Shown piece by piece: positions 15,499 through 24,896 of a stretch of 37,424 nt of DNA. The position numbers and the translations under genes were made by a program. Source of the DNA: Pontibacter ummariensis (GTDB taxonomy: Bacteria; Bacteroidota; Bacteroidia; Cytophagales; Hymenobacteraceae); the NCBI RefSeq assembly GCF_900188175.1, contig NZ_FZOQ01000038.1:1-37424 (forward strand). The letters run 5' to 3'. Below the pieces are notes generated by a model. That model made no database searches and had not been told where the DNA came from. It worked only from the letters and a program-made list of their open reading frames with translations. Positions within the stretch are counted from its first letter, which is position 1; the number at the start of each line of letters is the position of its first letter.

Positions 15499-18400
15499 AT
15501 GGAGAAGAGAAACAGGCCAACCGAAGACACGCAGAAAGGACCCATCGCCTACATGGCGCGGAACCCTATTGTTACCAACCTCCTAATGTTTATGCTGATT
15601 GGGGGCGGGATCTGGACCATGTTCAACATTCAGAAAGAAGTGTTTCCGCAGTTTCAGCTGGACATAGTAGAGGTAAGTGTGGTTTATCCCGGTGCGGCCC
15701 CAACCGAAGTGGAGCAGGGGATTCTGCTTCCGGTGGAGGAAGCGATACGAGGCGTGCAGGGGATAAAAGAGGTAATCTCCACGGCCTATGAGGGCTCGGG
15801 CACCGTTACGGTAGAGTTGGTGGCAGGTACCGACAGGATGAAAGCCTATCAGGAAATTGATCAGGCCGTTAACCGGATACAGACCTTCCCGGATGATATA
15901 GAACAGCCCCAGGTAAGGCTACAGGACCAGCAGCGGGACGTACTGGGCATCGGGCTATATGGGGACGTGGATGTCTGGACGCTCCGCGTGTTGGCAGAAA
16001 GGCTGCGCAACCGGCTGCTGAGCAACAATGAAATCACCCAGGTAGAGATCGGTAACGTGCCTGACTTTATCACCCACGTGGAGATACCGGAGCACCGCCT
16101 GCGGGAGTACAACCTCACCTTGGGCCAAGTAGCCGACATCATCCGTCAGTCGAGTGAGGATGTGCCTGCCGGGGCCATCGAAACACAGGCAGGGGAGGTG
16201 TTGCTGCGCATGGAAGAGCGCAAGCTCTGGGCAGAGGAGTTCGGCAAGATCGATATTGTCTCCTCAGCGTCAGGCGCTACTGTGAAGCTGGCGGATATAG
16301 CCGACATAACGGATGGATTTGAAGAGGTTGGTTTTCACGGGCAGTTTAACCAGCAGAATACCGTAGACCTGGAAATCTACCGGATCGGGGACCAGTCTCC
16401 CCTGGAGATTGAAAGGGTCGTCAAGGACATTTTAAAGGACTACGAACAGTCGCTTCCGCCGGGGGTGAAAGTGCGCATCGAAAGCAACCGGGCAGAGGAC
16501 TACCGCGAGCGCTTGTCGCTCTTAACGGAGAACGGCCTGCTGGCCATCGTGATCGTGCTAGTGATCCTCGGCCTGTTTCTGGAGTACCGGCTGGCATTCT
16601 GGGTGATGATGGGCATGGTGATCTCCTTTATTGGCGCCATGGTGTTCTTACCCCTGGTGGACATCAGCATCAACATGATCTCCATGTTTGGCTTTTTGAT
16701 TGTGCTGGGCATTGTGGTGGATGATGCCATTGTGGTAGGAGAGAACATCTACGACTACCGGCAGAAGGGCTACAGTTACATGGACGCCGCCATCCTGGGA
16801 GCCAAAGACGTTTCTAAGCCGGTCGTCTTCAGTATCCTGACCACGATTATGGCCTTTATGCCCCTCCTCTTTATTCCGGGTGAAACAGGCAAGTACTGGT
16901 GGCCCCTGCCGGTGGTGGTGATCGTGATGCTGACGGTCTCGCTTTTTGAGGCACTTTTTATTCTGCCTTCCCATGTGGCCCACAAGCCCAAGGAAAACAC
17001 CTCGAAGGTGGTACGGAAGCTGGAGCGGGGGCAGAAGTCCATTGCCGATGCCTTTAACCGCTTTGTCAGCCGCTTCTACAAGCCCTTCCTCGACCTTTGC
17101 CTGCGCAACCGCTACATTACCTTAAGCAGTGCCCTTGCCCTGTTGCTGTTGGTAGGTGGCTATGGCTACAGCGACCACATGGGCATGGTGCTGATGCCGG
17201 AGGTAGCAGCAGATGAAATTGAGGCGGCAGTCCGGCTACCGGTGGGCACAACGACAGAGCAGGCCGCCAAAGTAGCCCAGGAACTGTCCAACTCCACCCA
17301 GCGCATGTTTGAGGAGCATAACCTGTACGAAGTAGCGGAGGGAATCAAAACCAACGTGCGCGGGAAGAATTTTATAGACGTGGAGGTGGTCATGAAGCCA
17401 CCGAATGAAAGAGACATGAGCGCCAAAGAACTGATCGCCCTGTGGCGTGATGAGATTGGCGACATTGAGGGGGTGGACCAGATCACCTTCGAGGCAGAAA
17501 GGGGACCAGGAGGTGCCCGCCAGGACATAAGCGTAGATTTGAGTCACACAGATATCAAAATGCTGGAGCGTGCGAGCCAGGCTTTTCTGGAGCGGGTAGA
17601 GGCTTTTGAGGAAACGCGCGATGTAAGCGACAATTACAACATGGGCAAAGTACAGCTGGGCTTTGAGCTGTTGCCTGAAGGCCGGAGCCTCGGGCTCACC
17701 CCATCCGGTGTCGGGCAGCAGGTGCGCGATGCCTTTTACGGAGCCCTGGCCATGCGCCAGTTGCGGGGCATCAACGAAACAGAGATCCGGGTGAAACTGC
17801 CCCGGGAGGAGCGGAAGGACATGCATAACCTGGAGGACTTTATTATCCGGGCACCGGATGGTACGGCAGTTCCCTTGTTAAACGTGGTGAAGGTAGCGGA
17901 AGGGGAAACATTTACCAATATTAACAGGAGAGACGGACGCCGGGTGGTGAACGTGGGCATGGATGTAGAGCCGGCAAGCGCCCAAACCCGCGTGCTAAAG
18001 GCCCTGAACGAGGAAGTGCTCCCACAGCTGCGCGCCGACTTCCCTGGTATTACCTGGACGTACGAGGGAAGCCAGGCCGAGATGAGGGAGTCCACGAATG
18101 CCCTGTGGTCCGGGTTTGTGATCGCCTTGCTCCTGATCTTTGCCTTACTGGCGGTGGCACTGGGCAGTTACGTGCAGCCCCTTATTGTGATGCTGGCCAT
18201 CCCGTTTGGGGTGGTGGGCGCTGTGATTGGTCATATCATGCTGGGCTACGACCTGTCGCTGGTTAGTTTAATGGGCGTGATCGCCCTGTCCGGTGTGGTG
18301 GTGAATGATTCCCTGATCATGATCGATTATGCAAACAAGCACAGGGGAGACCTCTCCGCATACGAGGCCATTCATGAAGCAGGCACCAGAAGATTCAGGC

Positions 18401-18624
18401 CCATTGTGCTCACCACCCTCACGACCTTCGGCGGCTTAACCCCTATTATCCTGGAAACGTCCAGCCAGGCCTTTCAGCTGATCCCGATGGCCATTTCGCT
18501 CGGGTTCGGGATTATCTTTGCCACCTCCATTATCCTGGTTATTGTGCCTTGCCTGTACATGATCCTGGATGACCTTGTGAAGGTAGCAAAGCCGAAGTCG
18601 GACCTGGTCACAGCGAGCGAATAG
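15499..18624 (+). CDS. RND efflux pump permease (AcrB-like inner-membrane subunit)
   Basis: A 1041-residue proton-driven antiporter of the RND superfamily. It has the normal duplicated layout: TM1 at NPIVTNLLMFMLIGGG, a porter domain with VVYPGAAPTEVEQGILLPVEEAIRGV, TM2-6 starting at LLAIVIVLVILGLFLEYR, then the second half with the same order, ending in TM12. The proton-relay acids are present at D408-D409 (GIVVDDAIVVGEN in TM4), nearly the same positions as in AcrB. In TM10 the AcrB lysine is replaced by asparagine (VVNDSLIMIDYAN, N936), a variant seen in many non-enterobacterial RND pumps. The drug or metabolite exported cannot be told. It is the last gene of the efflux operon. Confidence 0.95.
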   Translation: MEKRNRPTEDTQKGPIAYMARNPIVTNLLMFMLIGGGIWTMFNIQKEVFPQFQLDIVEVSVVYPGAAPTEVEQGILLPVEEAIRGVQGIKEVISTAYEGSGTVTVELVAGTDRMKAYQEIDQAVNRIQTFPDDIEQPQVRLQDQQRDVLGIGLYGDVDVWTLRVLAERLRNRLLSNNEITQVEIGNVPDFITHVEIPEHRLREYNLTLGQVADIIRQSSEDVPAGAIETQAGEVLLRMEERKLWAEEFGKIDIVSSASGATVKLADIADITDGFEEVGFHGQFNQQNTVDLEIYRIGDQSPLEIERVVKDILKDYEQSLPPGVKVRIESNRAEDYRERLSLLTENGLLAIVIVLVILGLFLEYRLAFWVMMGMVISFIGAMVFLPLVDISINMISMFGFLIVLGIVVDDAIVVGENIYDYRQKGYSYMDAAILGAKDVSKPVVFSILTTIMAFMPLLFIPGETGKYWWPLPVVVIVMLTVSLFEALFILPSHVAHKPKENTSKVVRKLERGQKSIADAFNRFVSRFYKPFLDLCLRNRYITLSSALALLLLVGGYGYSDHMGMVLMPEVAADEIEAAVRLPVGTTTEQAAKVAQELSNSTQRMFEEHNLYEVAEGIKTNVRGKNFIDVEVVMKPPNERDMSAKELIALWRDEIGDIEGVDQITFEAERGPGGARQDISVDLSHTDIKMLERASQAFLERVEAFEETRDVSDNYNMGKVQLGFELLPEGRSLGLTPSGVGQQVRDAFYGALAMRQLRGINETEIRVKLPREERKDMHNLEDFIIRAPDGTAVPLLNVVKVAEGETFTNINRRDGRRVVNVGMDVEPASAQTRVLKALNEEVLPQLRADFPGITWTYEGSQAEMRESTNALWSGFVIALLLIFALLAVALGSYVQPLIVMLAIPFGVVGAVIGHIMLGYDLSLVSLMGVIALSGVVVNDSLIMIDYANKHRGDLSAYEAIHEAGTRRFRPIVLTTLTTFGGLTPIILETSSQAFQLIPMAISLGFGIIFATSIILVIVPCLYMILDDLVKVAKPKSDLVTASE

Positions 18625-18673
18625 AGAGGGAAAAATTTCTGCAGGCACCTAAGCCTGGGGCTCTGCGCAAGCC

Positions 18674-19591
18674 TTAAAAAAGCTTGCGTACGGCAACCAC
18701 AATTTTCTCTATGATTGCTCCCAAGATCAAGCCTCCTACAGCGGAGACCAAAACCTTGGCCAGCCAGGCGAGCGCGGGCAGATGGGCCAGGGCCTCTTCC
18801 AGATTATGCAGCGCATGACTTGTAAAAGGGATGTTATGCGCTATGATTTCTGCACCCACCCACAACATGGCCGCCGTGCCGACATAGCCCAGGATGCTTA
18901 AAAAGTGCGGCATGAATTTTACGATACCCTGTCCGATCGCCCTGATGCGCTGATGATGGTTCTCTTTGGCCATGTGCAGCCCGATATCGTCCGCCTTTAC
19001 AATTAAGCCTACGAACCCGTATACCGCCACAGTGATAAAAACAGCCACGGCCAGCATAACGGCAATTTGGGTAGCCAGGGGTTTGTCCGCCACAGTGGCA
19101 TAGGTAATGGCCACGATCTCAGCAGAAAGGATCAGGTCGGTGCGGACCGCACTTTTAATCCTGGTCTTTTCCAGTTCTTCCGGTGTGATTACTTTCAGAT
19201 CTTCCCCTTGGGTGTTATGCTCATCAGCATGGTGCCTGGCAAACATAGAATGGACTTTCTCATAGCCTTCAAAACATAAAAAGGCACCGCCCAGCATCAG
19301 GATTGGGGGAATGGCCCAAGGCGCAAAGAAGCCGAGGATCAGCGCCGCCGGGCTTAAAAGAACAACCTTGTTGATCAGTGACTTTTTAGCAATCTGGAAA
19401 ATGATCGACAGCTCGCGCGAAGGATCGAGGCCCACCACATATTTGGGCGTCACGGCGGTGTCATCGATGACAATGCCGGACACTTTACCCGTTGTTTTGG
19501 AAACTTGTGCGGGAACATCGTCCAGGCTTGCTGCGCTAACCTTCACCAGGGCAGACACATCATCCAATAAAGCGAGAAGTCCTGTAGCCAT
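18674..19591 (-). CDS. DUF808 (YedI-like) membrane protein
   Basis: A 305-residue membrane protein that matches the DUF808/YedI family throughout: MATGLLALLDDVSALVKVSAASLDDVPAQVSKTTGKVSGIVIDDTAVTPKYV at the N-terminus, followed by PSRELSIIFQIAKKSLINK, and FEGYEKVHSMF before a long hydrophilic loop. Several hydrophobic segments follow (about 85-105, 160-210, 225-250, 280-300). The molecular function of the family is not known; proposals of an iron-regulated or transport role are unproven. Its stop lies 50 bases from the end of the RND operon (convergent), and a short 7-bp hairpin (18666-18688) spans the stop. It is monocistronic. Confidence 0.9.
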   Translation of the reverse strand: MATGLLALLDDVSALVKVSAASLDDVPAQVSKTTGKVSGIVIDDTAVTPKYVVGLDPSRELSIIFQIAKKSLINKVVLLSPAALILGFFAPWAIPPILMLGGAFLCFEGYEKVHSMFARHHADEHNTQGEDLKVITPEELEKTRIKSAVRTDLILSAEIVAITYATVADKPLATQIAVMLAVAVFITVAVYGFVGLIVKADDIGLHMAKENHHQRIRAIGQGIVKFMPHFLSILGYVGTAAMLWVGAEIIAHNIPFTSHALHNLEEALAHLPALAWLAKVLVSAVGGLILGAIIEKIVVAVRKLF

Positions 19592-20110
19592 TTTGTCTAT
19601 GCTGCTTTAAAAAGGGGTAAATTTTTTTCGTTTCGCGGTGTCCAGGACCAGTGCTTTACTCAGGTAAGCCATGCCTTTTATAAATCGCCTACCATGCCCC
19701 GGTTAGTATCGGCAGGCACCTGTAGGGCTTGCCTGTGCTTTCTCAGCTGATGTAAGAACCAGCCGCCAGGCAATTGATCCTACCGCTTCAGCAGGCTATA
19801 TTACAAAATATATTTATTACTCCACTTGAAGGCGCAATAATTCGTTCGAAGTTGAAACAACTGATGGACTGCATGCCTGATTTGCCTTGACGATGCTGCT
19901 GCCAAAAGGGCGTTACAAGTCATGGTTCAGTTAGGGCGAAAGCCGCCCTGTTATTTGCCCGGAAATGCAGGCAGCTTTAAGACAGGATAAGCAACCCACA
20001 TCTGTGGGTTGTGTAACGGGAGTGCTCTCAAGGCGGATAAAACTCTCAATAGCTGACGCGTATAGAGGCTATGGTTTAAAGTAGCGAAACCCGTTCTTGC
20101 CCTCAGACAT
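19592..20110. other. Gene-free stretch between DUF808 and flippase-like genes
   Basis: About 520 bases with no ORF I can support. It contains a near-perfect palindrome, CAACCCACA (19992-20000) and TGTGGGTTG (20003-20011) with two bases between, not followed by T residues. Short in-frame fragments broken by stops occur on the plus strand at 19690-20090, but none reads as a known family. The region upstream of the DUF808 start (19592 onward) should hold its promoter. Confidence 0.45.
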
Positions 20111-21211
20111 TCAGGCAGAAGGGTTTTCTGTTAGGACCGCTTCCTCTGTGGCTTTCTCTTTTTCTGATTTATTACTTTTACTAAAAGCATAGGCTGCCCA
20201 ACGGGGAAACACAATGGCGCCGATCACCAGGTAGAGGTAATATGTAAGCAGGCGGTAGAGCAGGACGATAACAGTGGTAAAACCGCCTAAGAACATGCCA
20301 AAGAAGGCCGGGAAGGCAATCTCTGCAAAACCAGCAGCGCCCGGCGTTACCGACATCATCAAGATCACCTTGTACACAAGGTTCCGGGCAAACACGAGGA
20401 GATGCTCATCCGCCGACAGGTAAGTAAAGGCTGCGATCATACAACCGATGATCGTATAGCGAGCCGTCCAGACAAAGAAAGTAGAGACGCTTGCCCTTGC
20501 CCAATAGGAAAGGCTTTTGTTGCGCATGTGCCTGGAGGCCAGCAGCAGTTCATTGGCATGGTTAAGGAGGCTAAGGCGCCACCTTTTCATAAACTTTACC
20601 GTGCTAATGCGGATCAGTAGCCTCTTGATGCCTTTGGGGTTAAAGAACAGCGCATAGGACATTAAACCAGCGTAGAGGGAGACAAACACATAACTGACGA
20701 TGATGGCTATCTCCAGGCTGCTACGCATGGTAGGGGTAAGCGCATCCAGGGCAGGCATGGCGGCCTCCTGCGCCAGCAGAAACACGACGGGCACTGCCAA
20801 AACAAAGTACAGGTTGTCCAGAAGAACCGTTACCATCACTTGGGCAATGGACTTCCCCAGCGGGATGTTCTCCTTGTACAGAATAAAGGCGGCCACCGTA
20901 GAGCCTCCTACAGCAGAAGGCAGCGCACAGGAGGCGAACTCCCAGAGCATAATCACTCTAAAGCTCTTTTTCCAGGACAAGACTTTATCGGTGATGTAAT
21001 GAATCCGGTAGATGTAGCCCAGGTCGCGGATCAGGAGCACCAGCAGGGTGATACCCAGCCATGGCAGGCTTGCCTGCAGCAAAGTCTGCACCTGCTCCGG
21101 TTCATAGCTGCGGTACAGCATGTAGCCTACAACACCTAAGCCAAGTGCTGCCGGAAGCAGTATCCTGCGTGCAGAGAACTGCCGCTGCAGTTTTTGTTCA
21201 TTTAAAGCCAT
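20111..21211 (-). CDS. Flippase-like integral membrane protein (lysylphosphatidylglycerol synthase TM region / YbhN family)
   Basis: A 366-residue protein with seven or eight transmembrane segments. It carries the family's marker blocks: LPWLGITLLVLLIRDLGYIYRIHYITDKVLSW, then MLWEFASCALPSAVGGSTVAAFILYKENIPLGKSIAQVMVTVLLDN, and near the C-terminus LMMSVTPGAAGFAEIAFPAFFGMF ('P..G..G..E'). This matches the membrane part of MprF-like proteins and the UPF0104 family, without the cytoplasmic synthase domain. Members move or bind lipids or lipid-linked molecules in the inner membrane; the substrate here is unknown. A tail of charged residues (KSNKSEKEKATEE) ends the protein. It is 296 bases from the start of the next gene upstream and probably has its own promoter. 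Confidence 0.85.
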   Translation of the reverse strand: MALNEQKLQRQFSARRILLPAALGLGVVGYMLYRSYEPEQVQTLLQASLPWLGITLLVLLIRDLGYIYRIHYITDKVLSWKKSFRVIMLWEFASCALPSAVGGSTVAAFILYKENIPLGKSIAQVMVTVLLDNLYFVLAVPVVFLLAQEAAMPALDALTPTMRSSLEIAIIVSYVFVSLYAGLMSYALFFNPKGIKRLLIRISTVKFMKRWRLSLLNHANELLLASRHMRNKSLSYWARASVSTFFVWTARYTIIGCMIAAFTYLSADEHLLVFARNLVYKVILMMSVTPGAAGFAEIAFPAFFGMFLGGFTTVIVLLYRLLTYYLYLVIGAIVFPRWAAYAFSKSNKSEKEKATEEAVLTENPSA

Positions 21212-21507
21212 CCTCTTTTCTTTCTGTTATTGTAGCTAAAAAGCTCTTTTCTTCTCCTGTACTGGCCTGATGCTGTGACGAACAGTTCCTGTGTGGAAAA
21301 ACTGATCACGCTCCTCTGTCCCAAAAGTATACTGAAACGCTATTCGTTCTCATAAAGTGTTTTGCTTCGCATAAGTATTTTTACGGGAGAGCTTCTTATC
21401 CAGTAGCTTACTTTAACCAAACTTAGTGCCAGCTTAGGAGCTAAAAAAGCCTGTTACGCAGCGCTAGCTCTTTTCAGGAATCCTTTCTTTTGAAATGCTC
21501 GAGAGCA

Positions 21508-22413
21508 CTAGGATAACCACCCTTTCCTGCGGAACCACAGGTAAATGCAGAGGGTCACCAATAACATAACGGCAACTACGGCAGGGTAACCGTACTTTTG
21601 CTCCAGTTCGGGCATGAATGCAAAGTTCATCCCGTAGATTCCTACAATAAAGGTGAGCGGCAGGAAAAATGCAGAGAAGATGGTGAGCACCCGCATGACG
21701 TCGTTTGTCCGTTGGGAGGATAGCGACAGATAGGTGTTGATCAGGTTGTTGGTGCCGTCGTTGATCTCGTCAAATTGCGTCTCCACGTGCACGTAAAGGT
21801 CCTTCAGGTCCTGCACCTCGGTCGGCTGGAATCCCTTTAGGTGCAAGTTGCTTAGGATCACTTCCGATAAGCGGAGTACGCGCCGGCACACAGTAGCTTT
21901 GCGCTTCAGGTGGTAAAGGCCTTTGGTAAGCGGGGGCATCCTTTGGTTCAGAAAAGTCTTTGCCTCATAGTAGTCGAGTTCCTCTGCCAAGTTGCGCGCC
22001 GGCTCCTCATAGGTCCTGAAGGTGGCCTTAATAAGCTTAATAAGTAAATCCGCGGATGCTCTGACCTGCCCTGTGTCTACGTATTTTTCTTTTACCTGCT
22101 GGATCAGGTCGGATGGGTTGCGGTGAATGGTGATGATGTATTTCTCAGAGAAGAAAATGGCGATTTTGTTCGTGAGTTCCTGTATGGTGTCCGCCTCAAG
22201 GTGCGCTTTCTGGTCATAAATGCGGGCAATCATAAAGGCCGTCTCCCCAATAGCCTCAAACTTTGGCAAGTGCTCCGGTTGCAGCGAATCTATAACAGAA
22301 GCGCGGTGCAAGCCATACTGCAGGGCCACCTCCTGCAACTCCTCCTCAGAGGGGCTTTCCAGGTCTATCCACTCCCAGTCTGCTCTTGCTCGTGGTGTTA
22401 ACGTTCTTTTCAT
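21508..22413 (-). CDS. CorA-family divalent metal ion channel
   Basis: A 301-residue CorA-type transporter for Mg2+ or other divalent cations. The C-terminal signature is intact: two transmembrane helices (VLTIFSAFFLPLTFIVGIYGMN and AVVAVMLLVTLCIYLWFRRKG) with the YGMN selectivity motif (G261-N263) and the PELEQKYGYP loop between them. The cytoplasmic funnel occupies residues 1-240, with WIDLESPSEEELQEVALQYGLHRASVIDSLQPEHLPKFE at the start and the long ETQFDEINDGTNNLINTYLSL helix before TM1. It is slightly shorter than the 316-residue E. coli CorA but complete. The gene is monocistronic, with no metal riboswitch visible upstream. Confidence 0.93.
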   Translation of the reverse strand: MKRTLTPRARADWEWIDLESPSEEELQEVALQYGLHRASVIDSLQPEHLPKFEAIGETAFMIARIYDQKAHLEADTIQELTNKIAIFFSEKYIITIHRNPSDLIQQVKEKYVDTGQVRASADLLIKLIKATFRTYEEPARNLAEELDYYEAKTFLNQRMPPLTKGLYHLKRKATVCRRVLRLSEVILSNLHLKGFQPTEVQDLKDLYVHVETQFDEINDGTNNLINTYLSLSSQRTNDVMRVLTIFSAFFLPLTFIVGIYGMNFAFMPELEQKYGYPAVVAVMLLVTLCIYLWFRRKGWLS

Positions 22414-23074
22414 TAATTGTTGGTCGTAAGGTGCTGTAGGGTGCGCTCCAGCTAAAAAGCTATCTTAAATATGCGCAGGTAAGAGCGGAAAACAAGAAGG
22501 GACGAGTTAAATATTTGTTCCGGAACGGGCGAGGTGCCAGTTGGTGCAAACAGAAGAGCCAAAACTTACAGGAATAACAGAAGACGTTTGGATAGGTCTA
22601 ACGCTTACGTTGTCTGAGCAAGTTGTACTGGTTAAGTGGGGCCAGGGGAGAGTTGGCTGATAAGCTAACACCAGAATACTTTCGGCAAGCATATTTGTAC
22701 TTTTGGCTGCTATGGCACAAATCTACCCATGAAATAGCACTGCAGCTTAAAATTTAAGGGACGACATTCGCTACATCTTCCAACTAGTCTTATCTTTATG
22801 GGTTTGAAACACTTGTCTCAGGAGCGAAGGGGCCTTTATGGCTTCTGTCAGCTGCAGAGCTTACAATAAAGCTGTTCCTGATGCTGTTGTTTTATTACGT
22901 CTTATGAAAGGTTCTATATTCAAAGTACCTGAATTAGGTATGTGCTCGATGACAAATAGGGGGAATTAGCGCAGATGCGACTCTCAGGGTACAGCAGACG
23001 GTAATAAATTAAGTAAAACTTCTTTATAAAATTCAAAACAGGCGCTTAAGCCATACGCAGAAACCACACAATTC
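22414..23074. other. Long gap before the glycosyltransferase gene, with an isolated -7 element
   Basis: About 660 bases with no supported gene. On the plus strand TACTTTTG at 22698-22705 is an exact TAnnTTTG match with nothing clear to transcribe nearby; it could give the glycosyltransferase mRNA a 350-base leader, or a small RNA. A TATCTTTA variant occurs near 22792, and TACCT/AGGTA (22926-22940) is a short hairpin. Confidence 0.4.
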
Positions 23075-24679
23075 ATGACTAAATGGTACACCGGTAAGCA
23101 GGCTCAGGCTGGGACGCTGCTTATCTTCTTTGCCCTGATTTACCTCATCAGGCTTTTGACGGCCCAGAGCATGGGTTTGATGCCACAGGATGCCTATTAT
23201 TACTATTACGGCGAGCACATAGCCCTCTCCTATTACGATCATCCCCCCATGATCGCATATTTGCTGCGATCCTTTACAGAGTTGTTCGGGAAGAGCGAGG
23301 AAGTGATCAAACTTGCCGATTTTACGGTGACAGCCTTTTCCCTGCTTGCCTTCTATTTTCTGGCCAAGCAGTTCCTGTCAGCCCGTAAGGCGATGCTCAC
23401 GCTTCTCCTGTTAGGGTCCACGATCATGATCACGAACCTGTCTATTGTGTCATTGCCTGATGTACCGCTTGTACTTTTCTGGACGCTTTCCCTGCTGCTG
23501 CTGTACAAGGCAATATTTACAGAAAAAGGATATTACTGGGCGATGGCAGGCGTTAGCATCGGCCTGTCTTTTAACAGTAAATACACGGCGGTTTTTCTCC
23601 TTGGTGGGCTGGTTCTCTTCTTACTGGCATCGCAGGAACACAGGAGGCTGCTCTTTTCAAGGAAACTGCTGCTAACCCTTGTGTTTTTTACGGTAACCAT
23701 CTCGCCTGTGGTGATCTGGAACCTGCAGAACGATTTAGCTTCCTTCCGGTTCCAGTCGAGTAGCAGGTTCAGCACGATCGCGGCATTAAACCTAAGCCCG
23801 AAGTACTTCTTCGGAAACATTGGCCTGCAACTTTTGCTGCTCATGCCCGTGTTTTTTGTGGCCATGTTTGCTGTCTTCTGGAAACTGAGTAAGAAGGCTT
23901 TTATCCGAAGGAGCCTGCCGAACAGCAAAACACTGTTCCTGCTTTGTTTTTCGTTGCCGATCGTCGCTTTCTTTTTTGCCCTTTCTACCGTGTACCTCGT
24001 GAAGTCTAACTGGTTGATGCCTGCCTATATCGCAACGGCTATACTGGTGGGGATGTATCTTATGGAGAAACAGCTAAAGTATCATCTGGGTATATCCATT
24101 GTGCTGCATGTTATCCTGCTGATACAGGTGGTTTATTACCCGATACCGGTAAAATCAGACGACACCTGGTGGGGCTGGGAAAAGCTGGCCGCAGAAGTGA
24201 GTGCCCTGAAGCGCAATTATCCGAATCACTTTATTGTGTCGGATGACGGATATAAGACTTCTGCTGTACTCAATTTCTATCTTACAGAGGACGTGTACGC
24301 GGGTAACGTTATTGGCAAGCACGGGCTTCAGTTCTCGCTCACAAACGCTAACCTGGAGCATCTGAAAGGGAAAGACGCCCTCTTCATAGACTCGAAAAGT
24401 AGCTTCGACGACACGCTCCGGTCAAACACGGTGAATGAAGAACTGCAGGTCTTTTTTGAAAAGGTAACGGAGCTGCCTCCAATCGTGCTGAACGACGAAG
24501 ACGGAGAGCCGCTCCGGAAGTTTCTGGTGTTTGAATGTCAAGGCTATAAGCAGGAGATACTTGCCACCTTAAAGGAAGGTAATCTAAAAGAGGTCACACA
24601 GGCTAAAATAAAAGTAGCTCCTGCTTTGCCTAAAGGCACTCCAGCAAGGCCACCTAAGCAAGAAGAGCATACCTTATAA
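23075..24679 (+). CDS. GT39/ArnT-like glycosyltransferase (dolichyl-phosphate-mannose family)
   Basis: A 534-residue integral membrane enzyme of the GT-C fold that transfers a sugar from a polyprenyl-phosphate donor on the periplasmic side. The first loop has the catalytic-type acidic motif D39-A-YYYYYGEH and then LSYYDHPPMI (D55-HPP), both hallmarks of the family. SLPDVPLVLFWTLSLLLLYK is the second conserved loop. At least nine hydrophobic segments follow up to residue 360, and a soluble C-terminal domain (about 360-510) is present. The final 35 residues (KIKVAPALPKGTPARPPKQEEHTL) are basic and proline-rich. It is a single gene with no sugar-synthesis cluster around it; the acceptor could be lipid A, a lipid or a protein. 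Confidence 0.85.
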   Translation: MTKWYTGKQAQAGTLLIFFALIYLIRLLTAQSMGLMPQDAYYYYYGEHIALSYYDHPPMIAYLLRSFTELFGKSEEVIKLADFTVTAFSLLAFYFLAKQFLSARKAMLTLLLLGSTIMITNLSIVSLPDVPLVLFWTLSLLLLYKAIFTEKGYYWAMAGVSIGLSFNSKYTAVFLLGGLVLFLLASQEHRRLLFSRKLLLTLVFFTVTISPVVIWNLQNDLASFRFQSSSRFSTIAALNLSPKYFFGNIGLQLLLLMPVFFVAMFAVFWKLSKKAFIRRSLPNSKTLFLLCFSLPIVAFFFALSTVYLVKSNWLMPAYIATAILVGMYLMEKQLKYHLGISIVLHVILLIQVVYYPIPVKSDDTWWGWEKLAAEVSALKRNYPNHFIVSDDGYKTSAVLNFYLTEDVYAGNVIGKHGLQFSLTNANLEHLKGKDALFIDSKSSFDDTLRSNTVNEELQVFFEKVTELPPIVLNDEDGEPLRKFLVFECQGYKQEILATLKEGNLKEVTQAKIKVAPALPKGTPARPPKQEEHTL

Positions 24680-24681
24680 AC

Positions 24682-24857
24682 CTGCTGGAATCCCTATCGG
24701 GCAAGTGGAAGTTGCTGATTTTCCGTAACGCCACAACAGGGCCAACACGCTTGTTTGCCTGTTGCGCCAGATGCCGGAGGCAAACAAGCAGTCCCTCTCC
24801 GAGGCTTTGCGCGAGATAGAGGAACTGGGCCTGTTGGAACGGAAGGTGGTCAGGTAA
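24682..24857 (+). pseudogene. Decayed HxlR-family regulator fragment
   Basis: Directly after the glycosyltransferase stop, one frame reads LLESLSGKWKLLIFRNA from 24682, the classic N-terminal helix of HxlR DNA-binding domains ('lIggKWklLIL'). A second frame, offset by minus one base, continues from about 24762 with LRQMPEANKQSLSEALREI, then EELGLLERKVVR before TAA at 24855-24857. It matches the HxlR recognition helix and wing. Together the two pieces cover about 60 of the usual 110 residues. A frameshift lies near 24757-24762, and both the N-terminal Cys-containing segment and the C-terminal third are missing. No start codon can be assigned, so this is a dead remnant. Confidence 0.75.
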
Positions 24858-24896
24858 AACCCCTGAGTTGGCAACCTGCTTTAGGCCAGGCCTATT

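Noticed and set aside
22507..22692. 61-codon minus-strand frame in the gap before the glycosyltransferase
   Set aside because: It has no known motif, its composition is unlike neighbouring genes, and there is no promoter on that strand.
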